From Streptomyces albireticuli (GTDB taxonomy: Bacteria; Actinomycetota; Actinomycetes; Streptomycetales; Streptomycetaceae): a DNA stretch of 64,000 nt. The stretch spans positions 62,001-126,000 of the forward strand of contig NZ_JAJQQS010000005.1 in assembly GCF_021228125.1 (NCBI RefSeq). The letters are read 5' to 3'. Made by a program: the position numbers and the translations under genes. This document shows positions 23,734 through 34,838 of this stretch, piece after piece. Below the pieces are notes generated by a model. That model was not told where the DNA came from and searched no databases. It worked only from the letters and a program-made list of their open reading frames with translations. How positions within the stretch are numbered: the stretch's first letter is position 1; the number at the start of each line of letters is the position of its first letter.

Positions 23734-25041
23734 ATGCGCATCATGTTCACCGTCCTGCCGGTCACCTCCCATGTGATGATCATGGCCCCGCTGGCCGCGG
23801 CGCTGCAGAGCGCGGGCCACGAGGTACGGGTGGTGACGCACGACCACCCGGGCACGGTCGCCGCGATCACCGGGGCGGGCCTGGCCGCGGTGCCCCTCGG
23901 CGCGCCCATCGACCTGGCCGGCGCCGTCCGGGACACCTTCGCGAACGAGACGCTGGAGGGCATCGCCCGGACCACCGGCGTGGACCCCTCCGACACCAAC
24001 CTCTGGCCGATGATCCGCCACTACCTGGTGGCCTCGTACGCCATGTACTACCCGGCCGAGCCGACGGGCCCGGCCGACGCGACCGGCCCGGAGGCCCCCG
24101 GCGCGGCCGGTATCGCCGACGAGATGGTGGAGTTCGCCCGCGAGTGGCGGCCGGACCTCGTGCTCTGGGACCCGCTGTTCTTCCCCTCCCCGATCGCGGC
24201 ACGCGCCTGCGGCGCCGCCCACGCCCGCCTGCTCTGGGGTCTGGACCGCTTCGGCTGGCTCCGCGCCGAGTACCTCAAGGGCCGCACCGCCGCGGGCGGC
24301 ACGGAACCGGACCTCATGGCCGGCATGATGCGCCCGCTGCTGGACCGTTTCGGCGTCGCCTTCGACGAGGACCTGCTCGTCGGCCGGTGGAGCGTCAACC
24401 CCTGGCCCGAGCCGATGCGCCTGCCGCTGGACCTGGACTACCTCTCGGTGCGCCCCGTCCCGTTCAACGGCGTCGTCGCCCTCCCCGAGTGGCTGCGCCG
24501 CACCCCGGAGAAGCCGCGCGTCTGCTTCACCCTGGGCACCAGCGGGCGCGACCTCTTCGCGGAGAACGGCGTCTCCGTGCCGGACGTGTTCGCCGCCGTC
24601 GCCGACCTCGACATCGAGCTCGTCGCCACCCTCAACGAGGCCCAGCTCGCCGGCGTCGACAGCGTCCCGGACAACGTCCGCGTCACCCCGTACGTGCCGA
24701 TGAGCCTGCTCCTGCCGACCTGCTCCGCGATCATCCACATCGGCGGGGCGGGCAGCTGGTCGGCCGCCGGGGCGCACGCGGTGCCGCAGCTGCTGGTGCC
24801 CAAGTCCGGTTCGGAATACCTGGACTTCGCCCGCTACGCGGCCGGCAAGGGCGCCGGCATCGTCATCGAGGACGCGCGGCCCACCGTCGCCACCCTGCGC
24901 GAGGCGCTGCTGCGCCTCCTCCACGAGCCGTCGTTCCAGGAGGGCACCGCGGCCCTCCGCGAGGACCTGGGCCGGCTGCCGAGCCCCGTGGAGATCGTCC
25001 CGGAACTGGAGGCACGCACCCTCCGCCACCGGAGCCGCTGA
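23734..25041 (+). CDS. Glycosyltransferase, GT-B fold (activator-dependent family)
   Basis: A 435-residue antibiotic-type GT1 glycosyltransferase. The N terminus reads MRIMFTVLPVTSHVMIMAPL. The linker has LLWGLDRFGWLRAEYLKG, characteristic of the DesVII/AknS-like activator-dependent group. The nucleotide-sugar site is IIHIGGAGSWSAAGAHAVPQ, where HIGG replaces the usual HHGG; the first His is kept. It is expected to transfer a TDP-deoxysugar made by the genes that follow. No DesVIII/AknT-type helper (a P450 homologue without the heme cysteine) is present, since the only P450 here keeps its Cys. Confidence 0.9.
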   Translation: MRIMFTVLPVTSHVMIMAPLAAALQSAGHEVRVVTHDHPGTVAAITGAGLAAVPLGAPIDLAGAVRDTFANETLEGIARTTGVDPSDTNLWPMIRHYLVASYAMYYPAEPTGPADATGPEAPGAAGIADEMVEFAREWRPDLVLWDPLFFPSPIAARACGAAHARLLWGLDRFGWLRAEYLKGRTAAGGTEPDLMAGMMRPLLDRFGVAFDEDLLVGRWSVNPWPEPMRLPLDLDYLSVRPVPFNGVVALPEWLRRTPEKPRVCFTLGTSGRDLFAENGVSVPDVFAAVADLDIELVATLNEAQLAGVDSVPDNVRVTPYVPMSLLLPTCSAIIHIGGAGSWSAAGAHAVPQLLVPKSGSEYLDFARYAAGKGAGIVIEDARPTVATLREALLRLLHEPSFQEGTAALREDLGRLPSPVEIVPELEARTLRHRSR

Positions 25042-25111
25042 CCCCACGCCCGGGACCCCCCCCACGCCCCCCGCGCCCACGCGCGGGAACCGGAAAGACA
25101 AGGAAAGAACC

Positions 25112-25789
25112 ATGACCGCACCCGTCTTCCCCGACGTCGACCGCGCCGACTCCGCACTGGCGCTCGTCACCCCGCTCTACGTGGGCACCCCCGCGATCCA
25201 GCGCGCGGTGGCCGACGCCGTCCTCGCCGAGTGGACGGCCGCGCCCCGCCCCGAGGGCCTGCTCTCGCAGAGCTGTTACGTCAGCACCTGCGGCGAGAAC
25301 GTGTGGACGTACGAGCAGTGGACGGGCCTGGACGCCTACCGGGCGTCCGGCCGCATGTACGAGCAGCCGGCGACGCTGCGCGGCCTCGGCGCGGACGGCG
25401 CGGACATCGAGCGCTCCGCCCCCATCGCCTTCCACCGCTACCGGAGCAACCTCTACGACACCACGGGCGTCCCGACCCGCATCGTGGCCCCCACCTTCGA
25501 CGTCGACGGCCGCGCCGCCCAGCGCGGGATCATCGACGCGCTGCTCGACGGCCCGCTGGTCGAGGCGACCCCGGGGCTGCTCTCCGCGCACTTCCACTAC
25601 AGCCTCGACGGCAGCCGGGTGCTGAACTACGCGGAGTTCACCGACGACGAGGCGCACCTGGTCTTCCTCGCCGACCCGACGGCCATGGGCTCGACCCAGC
25701 TGACCAACGACATGCCCGGCGTCCGCGGCATCGGCGGCAAGCGCTACGTCCTGCACGGCACCGTCGGAGCGGCACCGCTCGCCGGCTGA
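25112..25789 (+). CDS. Double-domain ABM-fold protein 2
   Basis: A 225-residue paralogue of the protein at 21013, again with two ABM-like halves. The shared segments are SAHFHYSLDGSRVLNYAEF, TDDEAHLVFL and PGVRGIGGKRYVLHG. It has a ribosome site (AAGGAAAG) just before ATG 25112. Having two such proteins on either side of the exporter and glycosyltransferase suggests two successive oxidations, or a heteromer. Role unproven. Confidence 0.85.
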   Translation: MTAPVFPDVDRADSALALVTPLYVGTPAIQRAVADAVLAEWTAAPRPEGLLSQSCYVSTCGENVWTYEQWTGLDAYRASGRMYEQPATLRGLGADGADIERSAPIAFHRYRSNLYDTTGVPTRIVAPTFDVDGRAAQRGIIDALLDGPLVEATPGLLSAHFHYSLDGSRVLNYAEFTDDEAHLVFLADPTAMGSTQLTNDMPGVRGIGGKRYVLHGTVGAAPLAG

Positions 25790-25878
25790 CCCCCGCCCGG
25801 CCGCCCGGCCCCTGCCCGTCCCCGCCCGTCCCCGGCGTTCGTTCCCGGCGTTTCCGACCGTCATCGCAAGGAGGATTC

Positions 25879-26946
25879 ATGAAGGCCCTGGTGCTATCGG
25901 GCGGATCGGGCACGCGTCTGCGCCCGTTCAGCCACTCCATGCCCAAGCAGCTCATCCCGATCGCCAACAAGCCGGTGCTCGAACACGTCCTGGAGAACAT
26001 CAGGGACCTCGGCGTCACCGAGGTCGGGATCATCGTCGGCGACTGGGCACCGGAGATCGCGGACGTCGTCGGCGACGGGTCACGGCTGGGCCTGCGCGTC
26101 ACCTACATACCCCAGGAGGCGCCCCTGGGCCTGGCCCACTGCGTCACGCTGGCCAGGCCCTTCCTGGGCGACGACGACTTCGTGATGTACCTCGGGGACA
26201 ACATGCTCCCCGAGGGCGTCCGCGAGGTCGCCGAGTCCTTCCGGACGAGACACCCCGCCGCCGAGGTCGTCGTCCACCGGGTGCCGGACCCCCGGGCGTT
26301 CGGCGTCGCGGAGCTCGGGCCGGACGGCACCGTCGCGCGGCTGGTCGAGAAGCCGCGCGAGCCGCGCAGCGACCTCGCGCTGATCGGCGTCTACTTCTTC
26401 ACCCCGGCCATCCACGAGGCCGTCGCCTCCATCGAGCCGAGCGCCCGCGGCGAGCTGGAGATCACCGACGCGATCCAGTGGCTGGTCACCCGGGGCGCCG
26501 AGGTCCGGGCCACCGAGTACCGCGGCTACTGGAAGGACACCGGCCAGGCCGCGGACGTCCTGGAGTGCAACCAGACGCTGCTCGCCGCCCTGACCCCCGG
26601 GATCCTGGGCGGCGTCGACGACGCCAGCCTGCTCGACGGCCGGGTGCGCGTCGAGCCCGGCGCCCGGGTGACGCGCTCACGGATCGACGGCCCGGCCGTC
26701 ATCGGGGCGGGCACCGTGATCGAGGACTGCCACATCGGCCCCGACACCTCCATCGGCGCCGGCTGCGTCCTGCGGAACACCCGGGTCCGCGACTCGATCG
26801 TCATGGACGGCGCCGAGATCTCCGGCGTCCCCGGCCTGCGCTACTCCCTCATCGGCCGGAACGCCGTCGTCGGCACCGGCCCCACCGGCGACGCCTGCCA
26901 CAGCCTGGTCGTCGGCGACCACACCCGTATCGAGGTGGCGGCGTGA
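25879..26946 (+). CDS. rfbA: Glucose-1-phosphate thymidylyltransferase
   Basis: A 355-residue long-form dTDP-glucose synthase (StrD/UrdG type). The nucleotidyltransferase signature MKALVLSGGSGTRLRPFSHS is at the start, with PKQLIPIANKP following, YLGDNMLPEG for the metal site, and a left-handed beta-helix repeat region in the C-terminal third (DGPAVIGAGTVIEDCHIGPD). AAGGAGG stands 5-8 nt before ATG 25879. It commits glucose-1-phosphate to the deoxysugar pathway. The gene overlaps rfbB by GTGA. Confidence 0.94.
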   Translation: MKALVLSGGSGTRLRPFSHSMPKQLIPIANKPVLEHVLENIRDLGVTEVGIIVGDWAPEIADVVGDGSRLGLRVTYIPQEAPLGLAHCVTLARPFLGDDDFVMYLGDNMLPEGVREVAESFRTRHPAAEVVVHRVPDPRAFGVAELGPDGTVARLVEKPREPRSDLALIGVYFFTPAIHEAVASIEPSARGELEITDAIQWLVTRGAEVRATEYRGYWKDTGQAADVLECNQTLLAALTPGILGGVDDASLLDGRVRVEPGARVTRSRIDGPAVIGAGTVIEDCHIGPDTSIGAGCVLRNTRVRDSIVMDGAEISGVPGLRYSLIGRNAVVGTGPTGDACHSLVVGDHTRIEVAA

Positions 26947-27977
26947 AACTGCTGGTCACCGGCGGTGCCGGCTTCATCGGCTCGCACTTCGCCCGCACCC
27001 TCCTCGACGGCGGTCACCCCGGCCACGAGGACACCCGGGTCACCGTGCTCGACAAGCTCACCTACGCGGGCAACCGCGACAACCTCCCCACCGCACACCC
27101 CCGGCTCGACTTCGTCCGGGGCGACGTCTGCGACGCGGACCTCCTCCGCGAGCTGCTGCCGGGCCACGACGCGGTCGTCCACTTCGCCGCCGAGTCGCAC
27201 GTCGACCGGTCCGTGGCCTCCGCCGCCGAGTTCGTCCGCACCAACGTGGGCGGCACCCAGACCCTCCTCGACGCCTGCCTCGCCACCGGCACGAGCCGGG
27301 TCGTGCACGTCTCCACGGACGAGGTGTACGGATCGATCGCCGAGGGCGCGTGGACCGAGGAGTGGCCGCTGCTGCCGAACTCCCCCTACGCCGCCTCCAA
27401 GGCGTCCTCCGACCTGATCGCCCGCTCCTACTGGCGGACCCACGGCCTCGACGTGTCGATCACGCGCTGCTCCAACAACTACGGCCCGTACCAGCACCCC
27501 GAGAAGCTGATACCCCTCTTCGTCACCAACCTCCTGGAGGGCCTGCCGGTCCCGCTCTACGGCGACGGCCGCAACGTCCGCGAGTGGCTGCACGTCGACG
27601 ACCACTGCCGGGCGATCGAGCTCGTCCTCACCAAGGGCCGCGCGGGCCAGATCTACAACGTGGGCGGCGGCAACGAGCAGAGCAACCTGGACATCACCGA
27701 ACGGCTGCTCGACCTGTGCGGGGCCGACGCGTCCATGGTCCGCAGGGTCGCCGACCGCAAGGGCCACGACCTGCGCTACGCCCTCGACGAGACCAAGATC
27801 CGCGAACAGCTCGGGTACGCACCGCGGATCCCCTTCGAGCGGGGCCTCGCCGACACCGTCGACTGGTACCGGACCAACCCGGGCTGGTGGAAAGCCGTGA
27901 AGCACGGCGGCGGGCACCCCGCCGACAGCGCCCGTGACCGTACCGCCCGACAGAGCCGAGAGGGGATCGCGTCATGA
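26943..27977 (+). CDS. rfbB: dTDP-glucose 4,6-dehydratase
   Basis: A 344-residue extended SDR enzyme. The NAD motif is LLVTGGAGFIGSHFAR. The active site has HVSTDEVYGSI (Thr-Asp-Glu) and PYAASKASSDLI (Tyr-x3-Lys). TRCSNNYGPYQHPEKLIPLF is the dehydratase signature. It makes dTDP-4-keto-6-deoxyglucose. The GTG start overlaps the rfbA stop, and the gene overlaps the next by ATGA. Confidence 0.95.
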   Translation: MKLLVTGGAGFIGSHFARTLLDGGHPGHEDTRVTVLDKLTYAGNRDNLPTAHPRLDFVRGDVCDADLLRELLPGHDAVVHFAAESHVDRSVASAAEFVRTNVGGTQTLLDACLATGTSRVVHVSTDEVYGSIAEGAWTEEWPLLPNSPYAASKASSDLIARSYWRTHGLDVSITRCSNNYGPYQHPEKLIPLFVTNLLEGLPVPLYGDGRNVREWLHVDDHCRAIELVLTKGRAGQIYNVGGGNEQSNLDITERLLDLCGADASMVRRVADRKGHDLRYALDETKIREQLGYAPRIPFERGLADTVDWYRTNPGWWKAVKHGGGHPADSARDRTARQSREGIAS

Positions 27978-29278
27978 ACGTCCACAAGGGACTGATTCTC
28001 GACGAGACCAAGAAGTTCCATCTGGACGTCCAGGACGACAGGCCCTTCGTCCCCGGCACCACCGAGATCTGGCCCGCCGGCGCGGTCCTCGACGAGGCCG
28101 ACCGCACGGCGATCGTCGAGGCCGCCCTGGAGATGCGGATCGCCGCCGGGCCCAGCTCCCGGAAGTTCGAATCCCGCTTCGCCCGCAAGCTGGGCCACCG
28201 CAAGGCCCACCTCACCAACTCCGGTTCCTCCGCGAACCTCCTGGCGATGACCGCCTTCACCTCGCACACGCTGGAGGACCGCCGGCTGCGCCCCGGCGAC
28301 GAGGTGATCACCGTCGCGGCGGGCTTCCCGACCACGGTCAACCCGATCATCCAGAACGGGCTCGTCCCCGTCTTCGTCGACGTCGAGCTCGGCACGTACA
28401 ACACCACCGCCGCCCGCGTCGCCGCCGCGATCGGACCCCGCACCCGGGCCATCATGATCGCCCACGCCCTGGGCAACCCCTTCGAGGTCGCCGAGATCGC
28501 CCAGCTCGCCGAGGACCACGACCTGTTCCTCGTCGAGGACAACTGCGACGCCGTCGGCTCCACCTACGACGGCAAGCTCACCGGCACCTTCGGCGACATC
28601 GCGACCGTCAGCTTCTACCCCGCGCACCACCTGACCATGGGCGAGGGCGGCTGCGTGCTGACCTCGAACCTGGCACTCGCGCGGATCATGGAGTCGCTGC
28701 GGGACTGGGGCCGCGACTGCTGGTGCGAGCCGGGCGAGACCAACAAGTGCCTCAAGCGCTTCAAGTACAAGATGGGCACGCTGCCCGAGGGCTACGACCA
28801 CAAGTACATTTTCTCGCACGTCGGTTACAACCTTAAGGCGACCGACATCCAGGCCGCGCTCGGCCTCACCCAGCTCGACAAGCTGGACGCCTTCTGCGAC
28901 GCCCGCCGCCGCAACTGGCGCCGGCTGCGCGACGGCCTGGAAGGCGTACCGCACCTGCTGCTCCCCGAGGCGACCCCGCGCAGCGACCCCAGCTGGTTCG
29001 GCTTCGCACTCACCGTCGACCCCGGCGCGCCGTTCAAGCGCGCCGAGCTGGTGGACTTCCTGGAGGACCGGAAGATCGGCACGCGGCGGCTGTTCGCGGG
29101 CAACCTGACCCGGCACCCCGCCTACGCCGATGTCCCGCACCGGGTCGTCGGCGACCTCACCAACAGCGACATCGTCACCGAGCACACCTTCTGGGTCGGG
29201 GTGTACCCGGCGCTGGACGACGAGAAGCTCGACTACGTCGTCTCCAGCGTGAAGGAGTTCGTGGGGGCCCGTACGTGA
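27974..29278 (+). CDS. rfbH: NDP-hexose 3-dehydratase (C-3 deoxygenation, E1/SpnQ/UrdQ type)
   Basis: A 434-residue PMP-dependent enzyme of the CDP-6-deoxy-D-xylo-4-hexulose 3-dehydratase family. The usual PLP lysine is replaced by His in SFYPAHHLTMGEGG, the hallmark of this radical dehydratase. The [2Fe-2S] ligands are visible as DCWCEPGETNKC (C-x-C-x7-C) with an upstream cysteine in VEDNCDAVGS. It removes the C-3 hydroxyl and needs electrons from a reductase or ferredoxin. No dedicated E3-type reductase is encoded here, but ferredoxin and KorAB are. Confidence 0.94.
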   Translation: MNVHKGLILDETKKFHLDVQDDRPFVPGTTEIWPAGAVLDEADRTAIVEAALEMRIAAGPSSRKFESRFARKLGHRKAHLTNSGSSANLLAMTAFTSHTLEDRRLRPGDEVITVAAGFPTTVNPIIQNGLVPVFVDVELGTYNTTAARVAAAIGPRTRAIMIAHALGNPFEVAEIAQLAEDHDLFLVEDNCDAVGSTYDGKLTGTFGDIATVSFYPAHHLTMGEGGCVLTSNLALARIMESLRDWGRDCWCEPGETNKCLKRFKYKMGTLPEGYDHKYIFSHVGYNLKATDIQAALGLTQLDKLDAFCDARRRNWRRLRDGLEGVPHLLLPEATPRSDPSWFGFALTVDPGAPFKRAELVDFLEDRKIGTRRLFAGNLTRHPAYADVPHRVVGDLTNSDIVTEHTFWVGVYPALDDEKLDYVVSSVKEFVGART

Positions 29279-30684
29279 TCACCTACGCCGAGCCCGCTCC
29301 CCGGCGCACGGAGCCGGTGCTCAAGCCCCCCGTCGACCCCGACCTGCCGCACCGCGTCGCCCGCTCGGCCGCCGCCACCGAGGGCGCGGTCACACGCACC
29401 GCCGACGTCGCGGACTGGCTGGACGAACGGCGCCGTGCCCACCGCTTCGAGGTGGAGCGGATCCCCCTCGCCGACCTGGACGGCTGGTCCTTCGACGAGG
29501 CGACGGGGAACCTCGGACACCGCACCGGCCGGTTCTTCACCGTCGAGGGCCTGCGGGTGACCACCGGCGAGGGCCCGTCCCGGCACCGGTGGCACCAGCC
29601 CATCATCGAGCAGCCCGAGGTCGGCATCCTCGGCATCCTCGTCAAGGACTTCGGCGGCGTCCCCCACTTCCTGATGCAGGCCAAGATGGAGCCGGGCAAC
29701 CGCGACCTGCTCCAGCTCTCGCCGACCGTCCAGGCCACCCGCAGCAACTACACCAAGGCCCACAAGGGCGCGGACGTGAAGTACATCGAGTATTTCACCG
29801 AGCCGGGCCGCGGCCGGGTGCTCGCCGACTCGCTCCAGTCCGAGCACGGCTCCTGGTTCCTGCGGAAGAGCAACCGCAACATCCTGGTCGAGGCCACCGG
29901 GGACGTTCCCGTCCACGACGACTTCGTCTGGCTCACCCTCGGCCAGATCGGCACCCTACTGCGGCGGGACAACGTCGTGAACATGGACGCGCGCACCGTC
30001 CTGTCCTGCGCCCCGCTCCCCGACGGCGACGGCCTCGCCCTGCACTCCGACACCGAGCTGCTGTCCTGGTTCACCGCCGAGCGCTCCCGCCACGACGTAC
30101 GCGCCGAGCGGGTCCCCCTCGGCGGACTCCCCGGCTGGACGCGCGGCGAGTGGGCCGTCGAGCGCGAGGACGGACGCTACTTCGGCGTCGTCGGCGTCGC
30201 CGTACGGGCGGGCAGCCGCGAGGTCGCCCGCTGGACACAACCGCTGTTCGAGCCAAAGGGCCTCGGCGTCACGGCCTTCCTCACCCGCCGGATCGGCGGG
30301 GTGCCGCACCTGCTGGCGCACGCCCGGGTCGAGGGGGGCTTCGCGGACACCGTGGAACTCGGCCCGACCGTCCAGTACACGCCCGCGAACTACGCCCACC
30401 TGGCCGGCCCGGACCGCCCGCCCTTCCTCGACCTCGTGCTGGGCGCCGACCCCCGGCGGATCCGCTACGACACGGTCCACTCGGAGGAGGGCGGCCGCTT
30501 CCTGAACGCGGAGAGCCGCTATCTGTTCGTCGAGGCCGACGAGGTCCCCCTCGACCCGCCGCCCGGCTACCTCTGGGCCACCCCCCGGCAGCTCACCCGG
30601 CTGCTGCGGCACAACCACTACCTGAACGTGCAGGCGCGCACCCTGCTGTCCTGCCTGACCTCCGGGGCGGTACGACTCCGATGA
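29275..30684 (+). CDS. NDP-hexose 2,3-dehydratase
   Basis: A 469-residue protein of the UrdS/LanS/EvaA family, built of two internal repeats (about residues 40-240 and 255-465), each with a W...QP...GGVPH...SPTVQ-type motif (for example RHRWHQPIIEQPEVGILGIL and RWTQPLFEPKGLGVTAFL). It eliminates the C-2 hydroxyl of dTDP-4-keto-6-deoxyglucose to give the 3,4-diketo sugar. The GTG start overlaps the previous stop. With the 3-ketoreductase that follows, it makes the 2-deoxy intermediate. Confidence 0.94.
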   Translation: MITYAEPAPRRTEPVLKPPVDPDLPHRVARSAAATEGAVTRTADVADWLDERRRAHRFEVERIPLADLDGWSFDEATGNLGHRTGRFFTVEGLRVTTGEGPSRHRWHQPIIEQPEVGILGILVKDFGGVPHFLMQAKMEPGNRDLLQLSPTVQATRSNYTKAHKGADVKYIEYFTEPGRGRVLADSLQSEHGSWFLRKSNRNILVEATGDVPVHDDFVWLTLGQIGTLLRRDNVVNMDARTVLSCAPLPDGDGLALHSDTELLSWFTAERSRHDVRAERVPLGGLPGWTRGEWAVEREDGRYFGVVGVAVRAGSREVARWTQPLFEPKGLGVTAFLTRRIGGVPHLLAHARVEGGFADTVELGPTVQYTPANYAHLAGPDRPPFLDLVLGADPRRIRYDTVHSEEGGRFLNAESRYLFVEADEVPLDPPPGYLWATPRQLTRLLRHNHYLNVQARTLLSCLTSGAVRLR

Positions 30685-31799
30685 CCCCCGCGACCCCCGT
30701 GGCCCCCGCGACACCCGCGACACCCGCGACCACCGCGACCACCGCGACCACCGCGACCACCGCGACCACCATGGCACCCGCGCCTCCCGGCCGTACCCGG
30801 ACGGCGCCCGTGCGCGTCGGCGTCCTCGGCTGCGCCGACATCGCGCGCCGCCGCATGCTGCCCGCCATGACGGCGAGCCCCGACGTGGAGCTCGTCGCGG
30901 TCGCCAGTCGTGACGCGGCCAAGGCCCGCGTCACCGCCGCCGAGTTCGGCTGCCGGGCGACACACGGCTACGACGCGCTGCTGGCCGACCCGGACCTCGA
31001 CGCCGTGTACGTACCGCTCCCGGCGGCCCTGCACGCCGGATGGGTGGAGGAGGCCCTGCGCGCGGGCAAGCACGTCCTCGCGGAGAAACCGCTCACCACG
31101 GACCTGGCCCGCACGCGGCACCTCGTCGGCCTGGCCAGGGAGTCGGGCCGGGTGCTCATGGAGAACGTCATGTTCGTCCACCACCCCCAGCACGCCGCCG
31201 TGCGCCGGCTGATCGCGGAGGGCGCCATCGGCGAACCCCGCGTCTTCCAGGCCGCCTTCGCCGTCCCCCGGCTCCCCGAGCACGACATCCGGTACCGCCC
31301 CGAGCTCGGCGGCGGGGCCCTGTGGGACACCGGTGTGTACCCGGTCCGCGCGGCCCTGCACTTCCTGGGCGCCGGCCTGGAGGTCGAGGGCGCCGTGCTC
31401 GTCCACGGCCCCGGCCGGTCCGTGGACACCTCCGGCACCGCGCTGCTGCGCTCGCCGGACGGCGTCGCCGCGCATCTGACCTTCGGCCTCGACCACGCCT
31501 ACCGCTCCTCGTACGAGATCTGGGGCAGCGAGGGCCGCATCTCGGTCGACCGGGCGTTCACCCCGCCCGCCGGCCACGTGCCGCGTGTCCGGGTCGAGCG
31601 CCGCTCCGGCACCGAGGAGCTCCGGCTCCCACCCGCCGACCAGGTGCTGCGCACCGTGGCCGCGTTCGCGGAGGCCGTCCGCACCGGAGGCGCCCCGGAC
31701 CTCGTGTCCGTGCACCAGGCGGCCCTGCTGGACGACGTGCGCGGGAGGGCCTCGGCCTCCCTGGCGTGGAGCGGCGGCGACCGGCTGCGCGCCGGCTGA
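30681..31799 (+). CDS. NDP-hexose 3-ketoreductase (Gfo/Idh/MocA family)
   Basis: A 372-residue NAD(P)-dependent oxidoreductase of the UrdT/LanT type. The Rossmann motif RVGVLGCADIARRRMLPAM starts at about residue 45. The catalytic AEKPLTTD (Lys) and the LWDTGVYPV segment follow. It reduces the 3-keto group after 2-deoxygenation. ATG 30681 overlaps the previous stop; ATG 30771 is an alternative that would drop a 30-residue Ala/Thr/Pro tail encoded by a 9-bp repeat. The repeat lies exactly between these two starts. Confidence 0.92.
   Translation: MTPATPVAPATPATPATTATTATTATTATTMAPAPPGRTRTAPVRVGVLGCADIARRRMLPAMTASPDVELVAVASRDAAKARVTAAEFGCRATHGYDALLADPDLDAVYVPLPAALHAGWVEEALRAGKHVLAEKPLTTDLARTRHLVGLARESGRVLMENVMFVHHPQHAAVRRLIAEGAIGEPRVFQAAFAVPRLPEHDIRYRPELGGGALWDTGVYPVRAALHFLGAGLEVEGAVLVHGPGRSVDTSGTALLRSPDGVAAHLTFGLDHAYRSSYEIWGSEGRISVDRAFTPPAGHVPRVRVERRSGTEELRLPPADQVLRTVAAFAEAVRTGGAPDLVSVHQAALLDDVRGRASASLAWSGGDRLRAG
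30726..30770 (+). repeat. 9-bp tandem repeat (GCGACCACC x5) in the 3-ketoreductase 5' end
   Basis: Five perfect copies of GCGACCACC, preceded by related GCGACACCC units, encode (ATT)n and end at an internal ATG (30771). Confidence 0.9.
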
Positions 31800-31861
31800 C
31801 GCGCGCGGCGCCGCGCCCCGTGAACTCCCCGCAGCTGTGACGATCTTGGAGAGGTTTCCCT

Positions 31862-33755
<1,894 letters not shown>

Positions 33756-33766
<11 letters not shown>

Positions 33767-34838
33767 AGACCTGTCCCCGGCCCCGCGCGGCACCCTCCCG
33801 CTGACGGCGAAGGACTTCAAGTCGGACCAGGAGGTGCGCTGGTGCCCCGGCTGCGGTGACTACGCCATCCTCGCCGCCGTCCAGGGCTTCATGCCCGAAC
33901 TCGGCCTCGCCAAAGAGAACATCGTCTTCGTCTCCGGCATCGGCTGCTCCTCCCGCTTCCCCTACTACATGAACACCTACGGGATGCACTCCATCCACGG
34001 ACGCGCACCCGCCATCGCCACCGGCCTCGCCACCAGCCGACAAGACCTCTCCGTCTGGGTCGTCACCGGCGACGGCGACGCCCTCTCCATCGGCGGCAAC
34101 CACCTCATCCACGCCCTCCGCCGCAACGTCAACCTCAAAATCCTCCTCTTCAACAACCGCATCTACGGCCTCACCAAAGGCCAGTACTCCCCCACCTCCG
34201 AAGTCGGGAAAATCACCAAGTCCACCCCCATGGGCTCCCTCGACGCACCCTTCAACCCCGTCTCCCTCGCCATCGGCGCCGAAGCGTCCTTCGTCGCCCG
34301 CACCGTCGACTCCGACCGCAAACACCTCACCGACGTCCTGCGCCAGGCCGCCGAACACCCCGGCACCGCCCTCGTCGAGATCTACCAGAACTGCAACATC
34401 TTCAACGACGGCGCCTTCGAAGCCCTCAAGGACAAGGAACAAGCCCAGGAAGCCGTCATCCGCCTCGAACACGGACACCCCATCCGCTTCGGCGCCGACG
34501 GGGAGAAGGGCGTGGTCCGGAACCCCGTGACCGGCGACCTGGAAGTCGTCGCGGTCACGGAGGAGAACCTGTCGCGGGTGCTGGTCCACGACGCCCACAC
34601 CGCGTCCCCGACCACCGCCTTCGCCCTCTCCCGCCTCGCCGACCCCGACACCCTCCACCACACCCCCATCGGCGTCTTCCGCAGCACCGAACGCCCCGTC
34701 TACGACACCCTCATGGCCGACCAGCTCGAAACCGCCGTCGAGAAGCAGGGCGAGGGCGACCTCGCCGCGCTCCTGACCGGCAACGACACCTGGACGGTGG
34801 AGCGACGGGAGGGGCGGGAGCGCCGTGCGGATCGCTGA
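33756..34838 (+). CDS. korB: 2-oxoacid:ferredoxin oxidoreductase, beta subunit
   Basis: A 360-residue TPP-binding subunit. The cluster ligands begin with WCPGCGDYAIL, GIGCSSRFPYYM carries a further cysteine, and the TPP site is VVTGDGDALSIGGNHLIHAL followed by FNNRIYGLTKGQ. It works with KorA. From about 33900 to 34490 the codon use changes: five AAA lysine codons and mostly CTC leucine, against AAG and CTG around it, which suggests a recombined segment. It overlaps the next sugar gene by 14 bp, so it is read within the same operon. Confidence 0.94.
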
